Below are positions 53,960-61,974 of a stretch of DNA of 64,000 bases, one piece after another. Under the pieces are notes generated by a model. That model saw only the letters and a program-made list of their open reading frames with translations. It ran no database searches and had not been told where the DNA came from. A program made the translations under genes and the position numbers. Origin of the DNA: Nocardia concava NBRC 100430 (GTDB taxonomy: Bacteria; Actinomycetota; Actinomycetes; Mycobacteriales; Mycobacteriaceae). The DNA is taken from positions 1 to 64,000 of the forward strand of contig NZ_BAFX01000014.1 in assembly GCF_000308815.1 (NCBI RefSeq). The letters run 5' to 3'. How positions within the stretch are numbered: position 1 is the stretch's first letter; each line of letters starts with the position of its first letter.

Positions 53960-54055
53960 GTGGACGCAATCCTGACAACCATCGGTGTGGTCGTGGCGGT
54001 CGGCGTGGCGGGGGCGGCCTACGCGGCCTTCCTGGTGCTACGCGGGCGCAAATGA
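53960..54055 (+). CDS. 31-residue single-pass membrane miniprotein
   Basis: GTG 53960 opens 31 codons: a 24-residue hydrophobic helix (AILTTIGVVVAVGVAGAAYA and onward) followed by the positive tail LRGRK, then TGA. The composition is that of a type-I-like single membrane anchor with its C-terminus in the cytoplasm. A weak AATCGGGG lies just before the start. It is in a gap between two minus-strand genes that would otherwise be empty. The function is unknown; similar miniproteins often regulate transporters. Confidence 0.5.
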   Translation: MDAILTTIGVVVAVGVAGAAYAAFLVLRGRK

Positions 54056-54085
54056 GCTGACAGGCAACGGTTTTCGGTCGACCGC

Positions 54086-54742
54086 TCAGTTCGCGACCAC
54101 GGGCCACGGGTAGAAGGCCAGGTGGATCAGCAGCACCACGAGTCCGGCGAGCAGGATGGCGGCGACCGGGTGGGCGCGGCGCTCCAGATACCCGACGGTG
54201 CGAAACAGCGTGGGGAACGGGACATCTCGGCTGAAGAACATGGCCAGGATGCTGGGGACGATGACCCACATCAGGGCGATGAGGCCGTACAGCACGTACG
54301 CACCCAGGTAGGAGTTCCCGTGCATGCCGCGGTCGGCGGCGGCGAACAGGACGCCGAACACGTAGGTGCCGACGGCCGTCAGCAGGTAGCCCGCGCCCAG
54401 CAGGGTGATCGGCGAATCCGATTTGGTGACACGGCCGTTCGCGGTGAGGGTGCGCCCGCCGACCTCCTGTACCACCGGTTCGGGCGGCGTGGCCAGTTGC
54501 GGGACGGCGTAATACGCCAGCAGCACGATCACCGCGACCACGACCAGCCGGACCCAGGCGTGCTGGGTCTCGAGATGCCCGATCGTGTTCGAAATGGTCG
54601 GCCAGCTCGCCAGCGAGAACACCGATGCCAGTTCGGACACGGCGATTGCCAGACCCGCGAGGCCCCACATGCAATAGCCCCAGAATTCCACCGAGCGTCC
54701 GGCCGTTGTCGGGCCGACGGCGGTGCCGACTTGCTCACTCAT
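54086..54742 (-). CDS. Multi-pass membrane protein of unknown function
   Basis: This is a 218-residue protein with about five membrane segments (FWGYCMWGLAGLAIAVSELA; VRLVVVAVIVLLAYYAVPQL; LLGAGYLLTAVGTYVFGVLF; YVLYGLIALMWVIVPSILAM; VAAILLAGLVVLLIHLAFYP). It is repeated in style but not in sequence. No catalytic motif was recognised. Start at ATG 54742. It lies between the miniprotein and the alpha/beta hydrolase on the minus strand, 141 bases from the latter's stop. Confidence 0.75.
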   Translation of the reverse strand: MSEQVGTAVGPTTAGRSVEFWGYCMWGLAGLAIAVSELASVFSLASWPTISNTIGHLETQHAWVRLVVVAVIVLLAYYAVPQLATPPEPVVQEVGGRTLTANGRVTKSDSPITLLGAGYLLTAVGTYVFGVLFAAADRGMHGNSYLGAYVLYGLIALMWVIVPSILAMFFSRDVPFPTLFRTVGYLERRAHPVAAILLAGLVVLLIHLAFYPWPVVAN

Positions 54743-54883
54743 GATGCCGGTTTATCACTGAATATGCGGCCTACCTGCGGAGATGTGTAGTCGATATGTA
54801 GTTGGGACGACCTTGACACCTCGCGGTACCGGATGGTCGGTCCGGGGCCGGAGGTGTCGGTCGCGCGATATTCGCGGGGATGG

Positions 54884-55690
54884 TCAGGCGGCGCGAGTGT
54901 GGCGATCGAAGAACTCGGCGATCGCCTTGGTGAAACCCGGCCCGTCCTCGAGCGGCAGGGCGTGTCCGGCGTCGAATTCGAGGCATTCGGCGGCGGGAAT
55001 GGCATGGGCGACCTCGCGTTGCTCGGCGATCGGCACGATCTGATCCTGGGCGCTGGCGAGCACCAGTGTGGCAGAGCCGATGCGCGGCAGCAGGTCTCGG
55101 ATATCGGCCGAGCGATCGGCGGCGATCTGAGCGGCATGTGCCGGCCTGATCAGACCGGCGAACGCGGCGACGGTCTGCTCGAATTCGTCCGCGCCCCACA
55201 GCGCGAGGGTCTCCGGCTTCAATACCGTCAACGGCAGCAGCCGGGCCAGCGCGTCCGGATCGGTGCGCAGCAGGTGCTGCCACAGATCGAACTGCGCGGC
55301 GGCGCGGGTCCCGGTGGCCGCCCAGGGGGCGTGCAGGACAAGCGCGTTCACACGATCCGGATGCCGGGCCGCCAGCGCGGCCGCGGCCACCGCGCCCAGG
55401 GAGTGCCCGGCCAGGTGGAAGGTGGTCAGACCGGCATGGTCGGCGGCGGCCAGGACCTGGTCGGCGAGATCCTCGACGCTGACCTCGTCGGGTCCGGTGG
55501 TGGCGCCCGATCCCGCGAGATTGGGGGCGACGACGGTGAAGCGGTCGCTCAGCAGCGCAATCGATTCGGCCCAGTTGGCCTCGGCGTGCGCGAAGGTGCC
55601 GTGCACCAGGACTACGCCCGGACCGGTTCCGGCGACGAGATATTCGACGGAGCTGGCACCGTGGGAGAGGGTTGCGGGTGCGAAGGGCAT
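54884..55690 (-). CDS. Alpha/beta hydrolase
   Basis: This is a 268-residue hydrolase. The oxyanion block GVVLVHGTFAHAEANW is followed by the nucleophile elbow LAGHSLGAVAAAAL, the acid ASAQDQIVP and the His DAGHALPLEDGP, so the triad is complete. No signal peptide is seen, so a cytoplasmic esterase-like or peroxidase-like enzyme is likely. AAAGGAAAT precedes ATG 55690 and lies inside the upstream MFS gene, with which it overlaps by 79 bases; the two must be co-transcribed. Confidence 0.9.
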   Translation of the reverse strand: MPFAPATLSHGASSVEYLVAGTGPGVVLVHGTFAHAEANWAESIALLSDRFTVVAPNLAGSGATTGPDEVSVEDLADQVLAAADHAGLTTFHLAGHSLGAVAAAALAARHPDRVNALVLHAPWAATGTRAAAQFDLWQHLLRTDPDALARLLPLTVLKPETLALWGADEFEQTVAAFAGLIRPAHAAQIAADRSADIRDLLPRIGSATLVLASAQDQIVPIAEQREVAHAIPAAECLEFDAGHALPLEDGPGFTKAIAEFFDRHTRAA

Positions 55691-56844
55691 GGGATTTCCT
55701 TTCTCGAAGAATCGGTGGCGAGGCCGCGCAAGGAGACGCCCAGGCCGAGGAGGGTGAACAGGGCGCCGGCGAGATTCAATGTGGCGTAGCCGAATCCGGC
55801 GCTGAGCAGCCCGCCGCCCAGCAACGGTCCGAGGGTGTTGGCCAGATTGAAGGCCGCGACATTGGTGGCCGACGCGAGGGTCGGGGCGGCCCCGGCCTTG
55901 GCCATGATCTGCGTCTGAAGCGGTGCGAGCGTGCCGAAAGCGGCGGCGCCGAACAGGAATACGGTGACGCAGGCGGCCGTCTTGTCGTGAATGGTGAGGG
56001 TGAAGGCGGCCAGCACCAGGGCCAGCAGCGCCAGGGAGCCCGGGGCGGCGGCGCGCGGGTAGCGGTCGGTGAATCGGCCGCTGAGCAGGTTGCCGACGAA
56101 GGTGCCCAGACCGAACAACATGGTGATCCAGATGACCGAGCCGCTCGCGAAACTGCCTACCCGCGTGGCCATTTCGGCGATGTAGGTGTAGGAGGTCATG
56201 ACGCCGCCGAATCCGAGCACGGTGGTCAGCAGGGCGAGCGCCACCGGTCGCTGCCGCAGCGTGGTCATCTCGGTGCGCAGATCCCCCGCGGCGCTGCGGT
56301 CGGCGCGGGGCACCAGGGTGGCCACTCCGGCCAGGCCGATCGCCGCGCACACGGTGACCGCCCAGAAGGTGGCGCGCCAGCCGAGGTGCTGGCCGACCAG
56401 CGTGCCCATCGGCACGCCGAGCACAGTGGCCAGGGTCGCGCCGCTGATCACCAGGGATACCGCCCGCCCCCGTCTGGACTCCGCCACCATCTCCGCGGCG
56501 GCCACGGTGCCGACACCCATGAACGCGCCGTGGGCCAGCGCGGCGGCGAGGCGTCCGGCCATCAGCACCGCATAACCGGGCGCCAGCGCGGAGACCACGC
56601 TGCCCGCCAGGAACAGGCCCATGAGCCCGGTCAGCAGGCGGCGACGTTCCACCCCGCCGGTGAGCGCGGTGAGCAGGGGCGCGCCGATCACCACGCCGAG
56701 CGCGTAGCCGGAGACCAGCAGTCCCGCGGCCGGAATCGACACGTTCAGGTCGGTCGCGATATCGGGCAGCAATCCGGCGACCACGAATTCGGTCAGTCCG
56801 ATGGCGAAGGCGCACACGGCCAGCGCGAAAACGGCGATAGGCAT
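55612..56844 (-). CDS. MFS drug-efflux-type transporter (DHA1)
   Basis: This is a 410-residue transporter with twelve membrane helices. The DHA1 motifs are visible: FAIGLTEFVVAGLLPDIATD at the start, PLLTALTGGVERRRLL (motif A), ISGATLATVLGVPMGTLVG (motif C). The last 25 residues (PCPSHPQPSPTVPAPSNISS) read through the start of the hydrolase gene in another frame and are not membrane-like; a stop may have been lost. It is probably a drug or metabolite exporter. AAGGA precedes ATG 56844. It follows the tautomerase gene on the same strand. Confidence 0.9.
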   Translation of the reverse strand: MPIAVFALAVCAFAIGLTEFVVAGLLPDIATDLNVSIPAAGLLVSGYALGVVIGAPLLTALTGGVERRRLLTGLMGLFLAGSVVSALAPGYAVLMAGRLAAALAHGAFMGVGTVAAAEMVAESRRGRAVSLVISGATLATVLGVPMGTLVGQHLGWRATFWAVTVCAAIGLAGVATLVPRADRSAAGDLRTEMTTLRQRPVALALLTTVLGFGGVMTSYTYIAEMATRVGSFASGSVIWITMLFGLGTFVGNLLSGRFTDRYPRAAAPGSLALLALVLAAFTLTIHDKTAACVTVFLFGAAAFGTLAPLQTQIMAKAGAAPTLASATNVAAFNLANTLGPLLGGGLLSAGFGYATLNLAGALFTLLGLGVSLRGLATDSSRKEIPCPSHPQPSPTVPAPSNISSPEPVRA

Positions 56845-56968
56845 GGAAAGTCCTTGGGGGAGGGCATGATACGGACGGGCGCGGCGCTGCGGGACGGCCC
56901 GTCGCGGGCGAGGTCGCACCGGATCCGGGAACCCGGCGGGTCGACCGCGGCGGACCGACGGGCACCGG

Positions 56969-57154
56969 CTACTTGCCGTCGGCGGTGAGGCGGCCGGCGG
57001 TGCCCCAGCTGTCGGCGGGGGTCTCGTGGATCCAGACCTGAACGGCCTCGGCGGGGATCTGGTAGGCGTCGACGAAGGCGTCGGTGATGCGGCGGACGAG
57101 GTCGCGCTTCAGCTCGACGGTGCGGGGGCCCTGCTGGACGGTGACGATGGGCAT
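56969..57154 (-). CDS. 4-oxalocrotonate tautomerase-like enzyme
   Basis: This is a 61-residue subunit with the catalytic Pro directly after the start Met (MPIVTVQQGPRTVELKRDLV), as required in this superfamily, and a C-terminal block PAEAVQVWIHETPADSWG. It would act as a homo-oligomer to isomerise unsaturated keto acids. GAAGGAGA precedes ATG 57154. It sits between the LysR regulator and the MFS gene on the minus strand; the cluster looks like one regulated unit. Confidence 0.92.
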   Translation of the reverse strand: MPIVTVQQGPRTVELKRDLVRRITDAFVDAYQIPAEAVQVWIHETPADSWGTAGRLTADGK

Positions 57155-57304
57155 GACTGTTCTCCTTCGCGAGATGCTTTGGGATACAGGCCATTTCGGA
57201 GTTTGTCGCTCCGAGTTCCGATTCTTTCGGCGGCCTGAGAACAGTTCACCGGAATTCCGCGCGCCGACCAATGAGCAGGTCGCTAGCGCAGCGATAAGCG
57301 ATCC

Positions 57305-58192
57305 TTATCGTGAATCCGCCAGCAGCGCGCCCAGCAGGCGCAGGCTCGGCGAGGCGGCGTCCGCGCGGACCGCCAGCGCGATGGGCAGGCTCAGGCCCGC
57401 GCCCGCGAACGGCCGGAACGCCACCCGCGAGTTGTGCACCTGGCGGGCATTCGACTCGTACACCACTGTCCACATGGGCGAACCCGCGCCGATGGCGGCG
57501 AGCGTGTCCTGGAGGGTGGTCGAGGTCGGCGCGGGCACCGGCTCGAATCCCGCACGCGCGCAGGCGTTCAGCACCAGATCCACCAGCGCCGGATGGTTGC
57601 GCCGCTCGGTCAATCGCAGCGGCACGTCGGCGAGATCGGTCAGGCGTACCGAATCCTGTTTTGCCAGAGGGTGTTTGGCGGGAAGAGCCACCACCAGCGG
57701 ATCCTCCCAGGCGGGCAGGAAATCCAGTTCGGGGCTCTCGTCCGGCTCGGGGGAACGCACGAAGGCCGCGTCCAGGCGGCCGTCCGCCACCTGGGTCAAC
57801 CGGTCTCGCACGGGCAGCGCCATCAGCTCCACCTGCACCTGCGGGGCCTTGTCGGCGAAGGCGTCGAGCACGGCGTCGAGCCGCTCGCCGAGTCCGGTCA
57901 CCGTGCCGAGCCGGAAGACCTCGGCCCGCCCCTCGGTCAGGTCCGCGACCGAGGCCCGGGCCTGATCCGCGGCGGCGAGCACGGCTCGCGCCGCGGGCAG
58001 GAAGCGCAGTCCGGCCTCGGTGAGCCGGACCCGGCGCGGTGAACGGTCCAGCAGCTGCACCCGCAGATCCCGTTCCAGGCGCTGGACCTGCTGGCTCACC
58101 GCGGGCTGCGCGATGTGCAGACGTTCGGCCGCCCGGCCGAAGTGCAGTTCCTCGGCGACGGTCACGAAATACCGCAACTGGCGCAATTCCAC
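57305..58192 (-). CDS. LysR family transcriptional regulator
   Basis: This is a 295-residue regulator. The N-terminal HTH is FVTVAEELHFGRAAERLHIA followed by QPAVSQQVQRLERDL. The substrate-binding domain covers about 90-290 (FRLGTVTGLGERLDAVLDAF; RLDAAFVRSPEPDESPELDF; VVALPAKHPLAKQDSVRL). The start is GTG 58192. Unusually it lies on the same strand as, and 150 bases upstream of, the tautomerase-MFS-hydrolase genes that it probably controls, so autoregulation of the whole unit is possible. Confidence 0.92.
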   Translation of the reverse strand: MELRQLRYFVTVAEELHFGRAAERLHIAQPAVSQQVQRLERDLRVQLLDRSPRRVRLTEAGLRFLPAARAVLAAADQARASVADLTEGRAEVFRLGTVTGLGERLDAVLDAFADKAPQVQVELMALPVRDRLTQVADGRLDAAFVRSPEPDESPELDFLPAWEDPLVVALPAKHPLAKQDSVRLTDLADVPLRLTERRNHPALVDLVLNACARAGFEPVPAPTSTTLQDTLAAIGAGSPMWTVVYESNARQVHNSRVAFRPFAGAGLSLPIALAVRADAASPSLRLLGALLADSR

Positions 58193-58207
58193 CGAGCCAT
58201 CAAAACA

Positions 58208-58260
58208 TCAGCGCCCGAGCCGTCGAAATTCAGTGCCCGAGCGATCGAACATCAGCGCCG
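58208..58260. repeat. Tandem 22-base repeat, about 2.4 copies
   Basis: Units begin at 58208, 58230 and 58252 and read TCAGYGCCCGAG followed by a variable TCGAA part. The third, partial copy includes the stop codon (TCA on the plus strand) of the DUF6463 gene. It fills the whole gap between the LysR start and that stop. It probably arose by slippage. Confidence 0.7.
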
Positions 58261-58671
58261 TGTGCGGCGTGCGGCGACCAGCAGCCCGGCGGGGATCAGG
58301 CCCAGGACGAAGCCGGAGGGGAAGAGCAGTGCGAAATTCGCGGCGGACCAGATGCCGAGCGAAATGCCCACGGAGCGCGGAATTTCGCGGTCCTCGCGGC
58401 CGGACTTGATGATCAGCGCGCCGAGCGCGATGAGCGGGACGACGAAACTGCCGGGGAGCGCCCAGAAGTCGGCCAGGGATTGCGCGTCGGACGGGCGGTC
58501 GCCGCCGCGCGACAGGCTGCCGGAGAACCAGTCGGACCAACTCGGCTTGGTGACGGGCAGGAAGTAGGCGGTGTGCAGGACGCCGATCGCGATGATCGAG
58601 CGCCCGGCCCAGATCGTGCGGGCGCGGGCCGGATCGCGCTGGATGGGGGAGATGCTGTCGACCGTGGTCAT
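58252..58671 (-). CDS. DUF6463 family membrane protein
   Basis: This is a 139-residue protein with four membrane segments. The blocks IWAGRSIIAIGVLHTAYFLP, FWALPGSFVVPLIALGALII and LLFPSGFVLGLIPAGLLVAA are characteristic of what I know as DUF6463; the function is unknown. AGAGGAGCAG precedes ATG 58671. It is divergent from a TetR gene across a 38-bp palindrome and so is the likely target of that repressor. Confidence 0.85.
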   Translation of the reverse strand: MTTVDSISPIQRDPARARTIWAGRSIIAIGVLHTAYFLPVTKPSWSDWFSGSLSRGGDRPSDAQSLADFWALPGSFVVPLIALGALIIKSGREDREIPRSVGISLGIWSAANFALLFPSGFVLGLIPAGLLVAARRTRR

Positions 58672-58690
58672 GGTCTGCTCCTCTGAGGGA

Positions 58691-58728
58691 ATATCGATAC
58701 TCGAGTTTCGAAACTGGAGTATCGATAT
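58691..58728. promoter_or_regulatory. 38-bp nested operator palindrome
   Basis: Outer arms ATATCGATACTC and GAGTATCGATAT are exact complements. The centre AGTTTCGAAACT is itself a perfect palindrome on the same axis, so 36 of 38 positions are symmetric. It lies between the divergent DUF6463 and TetR starts. The TATAGT at its right edge (58726-58731) can serve as the -10 of the TetR promoter, seven bases before the GTG. Confidence 0.85.
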
Positions 58729-58737
58729 AGTGGCACC

Positions 58738-59328
58738 GTGAGCACGCCACGACAAGGTCCCGGCCGCCCCCGGGAGGATCGCATCGATCACAGTGCGCTG
58801 GCCGCCACCCGGAACCTGCTCGCGCGCGGCGGATACGCCGCGCTGACCGTGGACGCCGTGGCCGCGGCGGCGGGCGTCAGCAAGGCCGCGATCTATCGCC
58901 GCTTCGGGTCCAAGGCCGAAATGGCGTTCCGGGCGGCGATTCACGACACCGCGCTGCCCACGCCCATCGATACCGGTTCATTGCGCAGCGATCTGCTCGA
59001 GCTGGCGCACAAGATCAGGGAGTCGATGGGCAATCCGCTGGCCCGCGAGGCCGGGCCCGCGCTGATCGCCGAACTGGCCAAGGACGCCGCACTGGCCGAG
59101 AGCTTCCGGGAATCGGCGCTGGGCGTGGAAATCGACTACATACGTGACATTCTCGAAAAAGCCGTCACCCGAGGGGAATTGACCGAGCTGCCCGACCCAG
59201 CCGAAGTGCATCTGCTGATGGCGGGGCCGGTGTTCTACTCGCTCTTCGGGTTTCAGAAGGAGGTCGGCGCGGACTCGAGCGAGCGGCTCGCGGAGGTCGT
59301 CGCCGCGGGGCTGCTGGCGGGACGGTAG
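58738..59328 (+). CDS. TetR family repressor, probably leaderless mRNA
   Basis: This is a 196-residue regulator. The HTH is YAALTVDAVAAAAGVSKAAI followed by YRRFGSKAEM. The C-terminal domain (AREAGPALIAELAKDAALAE; PAEVHLLMAGPVFYSLFGFQ) is of the TetR_C type seen in AcrR-like proteins. No ribosome site precedes GTG 58738; the -10 TATAGT ends seven bases upstream, so transcription would start at or next to the GTG. It should repress the DUF6463 gene and itself through the adjacent palindrome. Confidence 0.9.
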   Translation: MSTPRQGPGRPREDRIDHSALAATRNLLARGGYAALTVDAVAAAAGVSKAAIYRRFGSKAEMAFRAAIHDTALPTPIDTGSLRSDLLELAHKIRESMGNPLAREAGPALIAELAKDAALAESFRESALGVEIDYIRDILEKAVTRGELTELPDPAEVHLLMAGPVFYSLFGFQKEVGADSSERLAEVVAAGLLAGR

Positions 59329-59331
59329 CCC

Positions 59332-60240
59332 TCAGGCGAGATAGCGTCTGTACCAGTCGATTACGCGCCGCCACGCCTCCGCGGCAGCGGTGGGCTGATA
59401 GCGCTGTCCGGTGTCGTTGAAGAAGGCGTGATCGGCATTCTCGGCGACATAGCTCTCGTGCGGCACGCCCGCCTTGTCCAGCGCCGCCTCGGCCGCCGCG
59501 CGCGAGGCATCCACGCGCGCGTCCAGCGCGCCGTAGACGGCCAGCACCGCCGCCTTGGATTCGGTGATCGCGCCGCCGTCGGGGAAGGGGCCGTAGAACG
59601 GTGTGGCAGCGGCCAATTCGGGTGTGCCCGAGGTCAGCAGCAGCCAGGTCAGGCCGCCGCCGAAGCAGAAACCGGTGGCGCCCAGCTTCTTTCCCGGCAC
59701 CCGCTTGCCCAGTTCGGTCAAACCCGCGCGCAGATCGGCGACGAAGCGGTCCTGCGGGATCTTGCTCAATGCGGCGGTGGCCGCGGCCACGTCGGTGAAG
59801 GTGGCGGTGCCGCCCTCCTCGGAGAGCAGGTCCACGGCCAGCGCCGAGTAGCCGACGCCCGCGAAACGTCCGGTGACGGAACGGATGTGGTCGGTGAGCC
59901 CCTTGTTCTCGTGGATCACCAGCACCCCGCCCCTGGGTTGCGGGGCCGCCGCCCAGGCCGCTTGCAGCGTGCGGCCCTCGGGGCCGGGCAGGGTGATCGG
60001 GGTGGTGGGCAGGGCCGTGGCCTCGCCCGGCGGGGCGGCGGCCGAGGCCGATCCGGACGTGGTGGCCGTGGTGGGTGAGGACTGCTTGCCGGATTCCGCG
60101 CAGGCGGCCAGCAAGGCCACGGCCGCGGGCGTTCCCATGCCGAGCAGGCCCAGTCGCCGCAGGGCCTCGCGGCGGCTGAGCAGACCCTCTACGTGATCGG
60201 TGGCGATTTCCTCTGCGATATAGCGCTGCAGCGGCGTCAT
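59332..60240 (-). CDS. Tat-exported, lipid-anchored dienelactone hydrolase family protein
   Basis: This is a 302-residue protein. The N-terminus has twin arginines (SRREALRRLG, Arg23-Arg24) and a hydrophobic core ending in the lipobox LLAAC (Cys47), so a Tat-dependent lipoprotein is predicted. A Ser/Thr/Ala linker follows, then an alpha/beta hydrolase with Glu in VIHENKGL, nucleophile Cys in GATGFCFGGGL, Asp in VYGALDARVD and His in ENADHAFFND, as in dienelactone hydrolases. GTG 60246 is an alternative start. It ends three bases from the TetR stop. Confidence 0.9.
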   Translation of the reverse strand: MTPLQRYIAEEIATDHVEGLLSRREALRRLGLLGMGTPAAVALLAACAESGKQSSPTTATTSGSASAAAPPGEATALPTTPITLPGPEGRTLQAAWAAAPQPRGGVLVIHENKGLTDHIRSVTGRFAGVGYSALAVDLLSEEGGTATFTDVAAATAALSKIPQDRFVADLRAGLTELGKRVPGKKLGATGFCFGGGLTWLLLTSGTPELAAATPFYGPFPDGGAITESKAAVLAVYGALDARVDASRAAAEAALDKAGVPHESYVAENADHAFFNDTGQRYQPTAAAEAWRRVIDWYRRYLA

Positions 60241-60431
60241 TCCCACAGCCTAGAGCGGGTGTCGCGCGCCCGGGCGCGAATATCCGGGGCGATGATTGCC
60301 GTCAAGCCCGTCGAACCGGGGGCTCTTGCTTCGACTAACGATTTCGGTGATTCGAACGAATGTTTCTGTGGGGGAATTGAACTGCTGGTGGCGCCACCGA
60401 CCCATGCTCGACGACCGAAAGCGAAGTGATC

Positions 60432-61058
60432 ATGAAAAGGCTCCTCACCGCGGCCGCCGCCCTCCTGATGGTCGGAGCATTGGCGGCCTGCGACCCGGAG
60501 ACGACCGGCACACCGGGCACCAGCCCGGGCGGCCAGCCCGCACAGGTCAGCACGACCGCCGCGCCGGGCAATCCCACCCAGGACAATCCCGCACCCGGCA
60601 CCGCGCCCGCCAAGGCGACGACGCTGCCGAATCGCGATGACGTGAATGTGGACGCCCGCGACTTCGAGTCGCAGGGCCACTACTACTTCCAGTCGCCGAG
60701 CAAGAACATCAAATGCGGTATCTACGTGGACGACATCCACACCGTGGGCTGCCAGCTGAAGAACGCCACCGTCATTCCGGCGGGCCTGTCCTGTGCGAAC
60801 AATCCGGCCCACGAGGTGGCCGCGCAGGTCAGCGGCGGTGCCGCGCAATTCATCTGCCTGAACCAGGGTGTCTATGTCGGTCCGCCCACCGACGGCTCGA
60901 CCGCGCCGGGCTTCCACGAGGGCGGCGGCAAGGTCCTCGAATACGGCCAAACCATCGGCGTTCGCGGCGTCATCTGCGAATCCATGACCTCGGGCATCCG
61001 CTGCTCGGTCGGCGGCCACGGCTTCTTCATCGCGGCCGACAACCAGTCCCTGTTCTGA
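60432..61058 (+). CDS. Cysteine-rich lipoprotein of unknown function
   Basis: This is a 208-residue protein. The signal peptide MKRLLTAAAALLMVGALAAC ends in a clear lipobox with lipid-modified Cys20. A Pro/Thr/Gly linker (about 21-75) follows. The globular part has six more cysteines (IKCGIY, VGCQLK, LSCANN, FICLNQ, VICESM, IRCSVG), enough for three disulfides, and ends GGHGFFIAADNQSLF. I recognise the style of mycobacterial/nocardial surface lipoproteins but not a named family. The promoter region is shared with the divergent hydrolase. Confidence 0.82.
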   Translation: MKRLLTAAAALLMVGALAACDPETTGTPGTSPGGQPAQVSTTAAPGNPTQDNPAPGTAPAKATTLPNRDDVNVDARDFESQGHYYFQSPSKNIKCGIYVDDIHTVGCQLKNATVIPAGLSCANNPAHEVAAQVSGGAAQFICLNQGVYVGPPTDGSTAPGFHEGGGKVLEYGQTIGVRGVICESMTSGIRCSVGGHGFFIAADNQSLF

Positions 61059-61075
61059 TTGCCTACGATGGCGGC

Positions 61076-61885
61076 GTGACCATCGATCCCTTGTCGGTGA
61101 ATCGCCGAAACTGGGATGCCCGTGCGGGCATTCACGCCGCCAGCAGTTTCTATCGGGACCATGAATCGGGCTTCTGGTTCGCCCCGTTCGAATGGGAAGC
61201 GCTCGGCGAGGTGCGCGACCGCGATGTGCTGCACCTGCAGTGCCATCTGGGTACGGAGACAATCGAATTCGCGCGGCGCGGGGCCCGCGCGGTCGGGCTG
61301 GACTTCTCGGCGGAATCGGTGCGGCACGCGCGCGAATTGGCCGGGGAAACGGTCGAATACGTGTGCGCCGATGTCTACGATGCGCGAGAGGCATTGCCCG
61401 GCAGGGAATTCGACATTGTCTACACCGGCAAGGGCGCACTCTGCTACCTGCCCGATCTGGACCGCTGGGCGCGGGTGATCGCCGATCTCCTGCGCCCCGG
61501 CGGACTGCTCTATCTGGCCGAATTCCATCCCCTGCTGCATGCCCTGGGCCCGACCCCGCCGCCCGGTGTCGACCCGGAACAGCTTGTCCTGCACGACGAT
61601 TACCTCGAGGGCCGGGGCGCGCAACGCCGCGACAGCGTGCACACCTACACCGACGGCCCCGACCTCACCTCCGACACCACCGCCTACGAATGGCGGCACG
61701 GTCTCGGTGAGGTCGTCAACGCGCTGCTGGGCGCGGGGCTGCGGATCACCGGCCTCACCGAGACCGATACGCTCCCGTGGCCGCGCTGGCCGCACATGGT
61801 CCAGACGGAGGACGGCTGGTGGCGGCTGCCGGCGTCAGCTCCGATCGTCCCGGTCCTCTACGGGCTCTCCGCGATCAAGCCGTAA
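61076..61885 (+). CDS. Class I SAM-dependent methyltransferase
   Basis: This is a 269-residue methyltransferase. Motif I reads VLHLQCHLGTETIEFARRGA, followed by the acidic loop AVGLDFSAESV, motif II region FDIVYTGKGALCYLPDLDRW and LLRPGGLLYLAEFHPLLHAL. The Asn-Trp start NRRNWDARAGIHA and a late WPHMVQTEDGWWRLP are typical of a small-molecule methyltransferase subgroup common in actinobacteria. The substrate is unknown. GTG 61076 is 17 bases after the lipoprotein stop, so the two may be co-transcribed. Confidence 0.87.
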   Translation: MTIDPLSVNRRNWDARAGIHAASSFYRDHESGFWFAPFEWEALGEVRDRDVLHLQCHLGTETIEFARRGARAVGLDFSAESVRHARELAGETVEYVCADVYDAREALPGREFDIVYTGKGALCYLPDLDRWARVIADLLRPGGLLYLAEFHPLLHALGPTPPPGVDPEQLVLHDDYLEGRGAQRRDSVHTYTDGPDLTSDTTAYEWRHGLGEVVNALLGAGLRITGLTETDTLPWPRWPHMVQTEDGWWRLPASAPIVPVLYGLSAIKP

Positions 61886-61974
61886 ATCCCCGCTGAACTG
61901 GGGATATCCCGCATCAGGGGGCATGTCAGGTCGGTGTCAGGTCCATATCAGGCGGCCTGATCAAAGTAGTCCCC

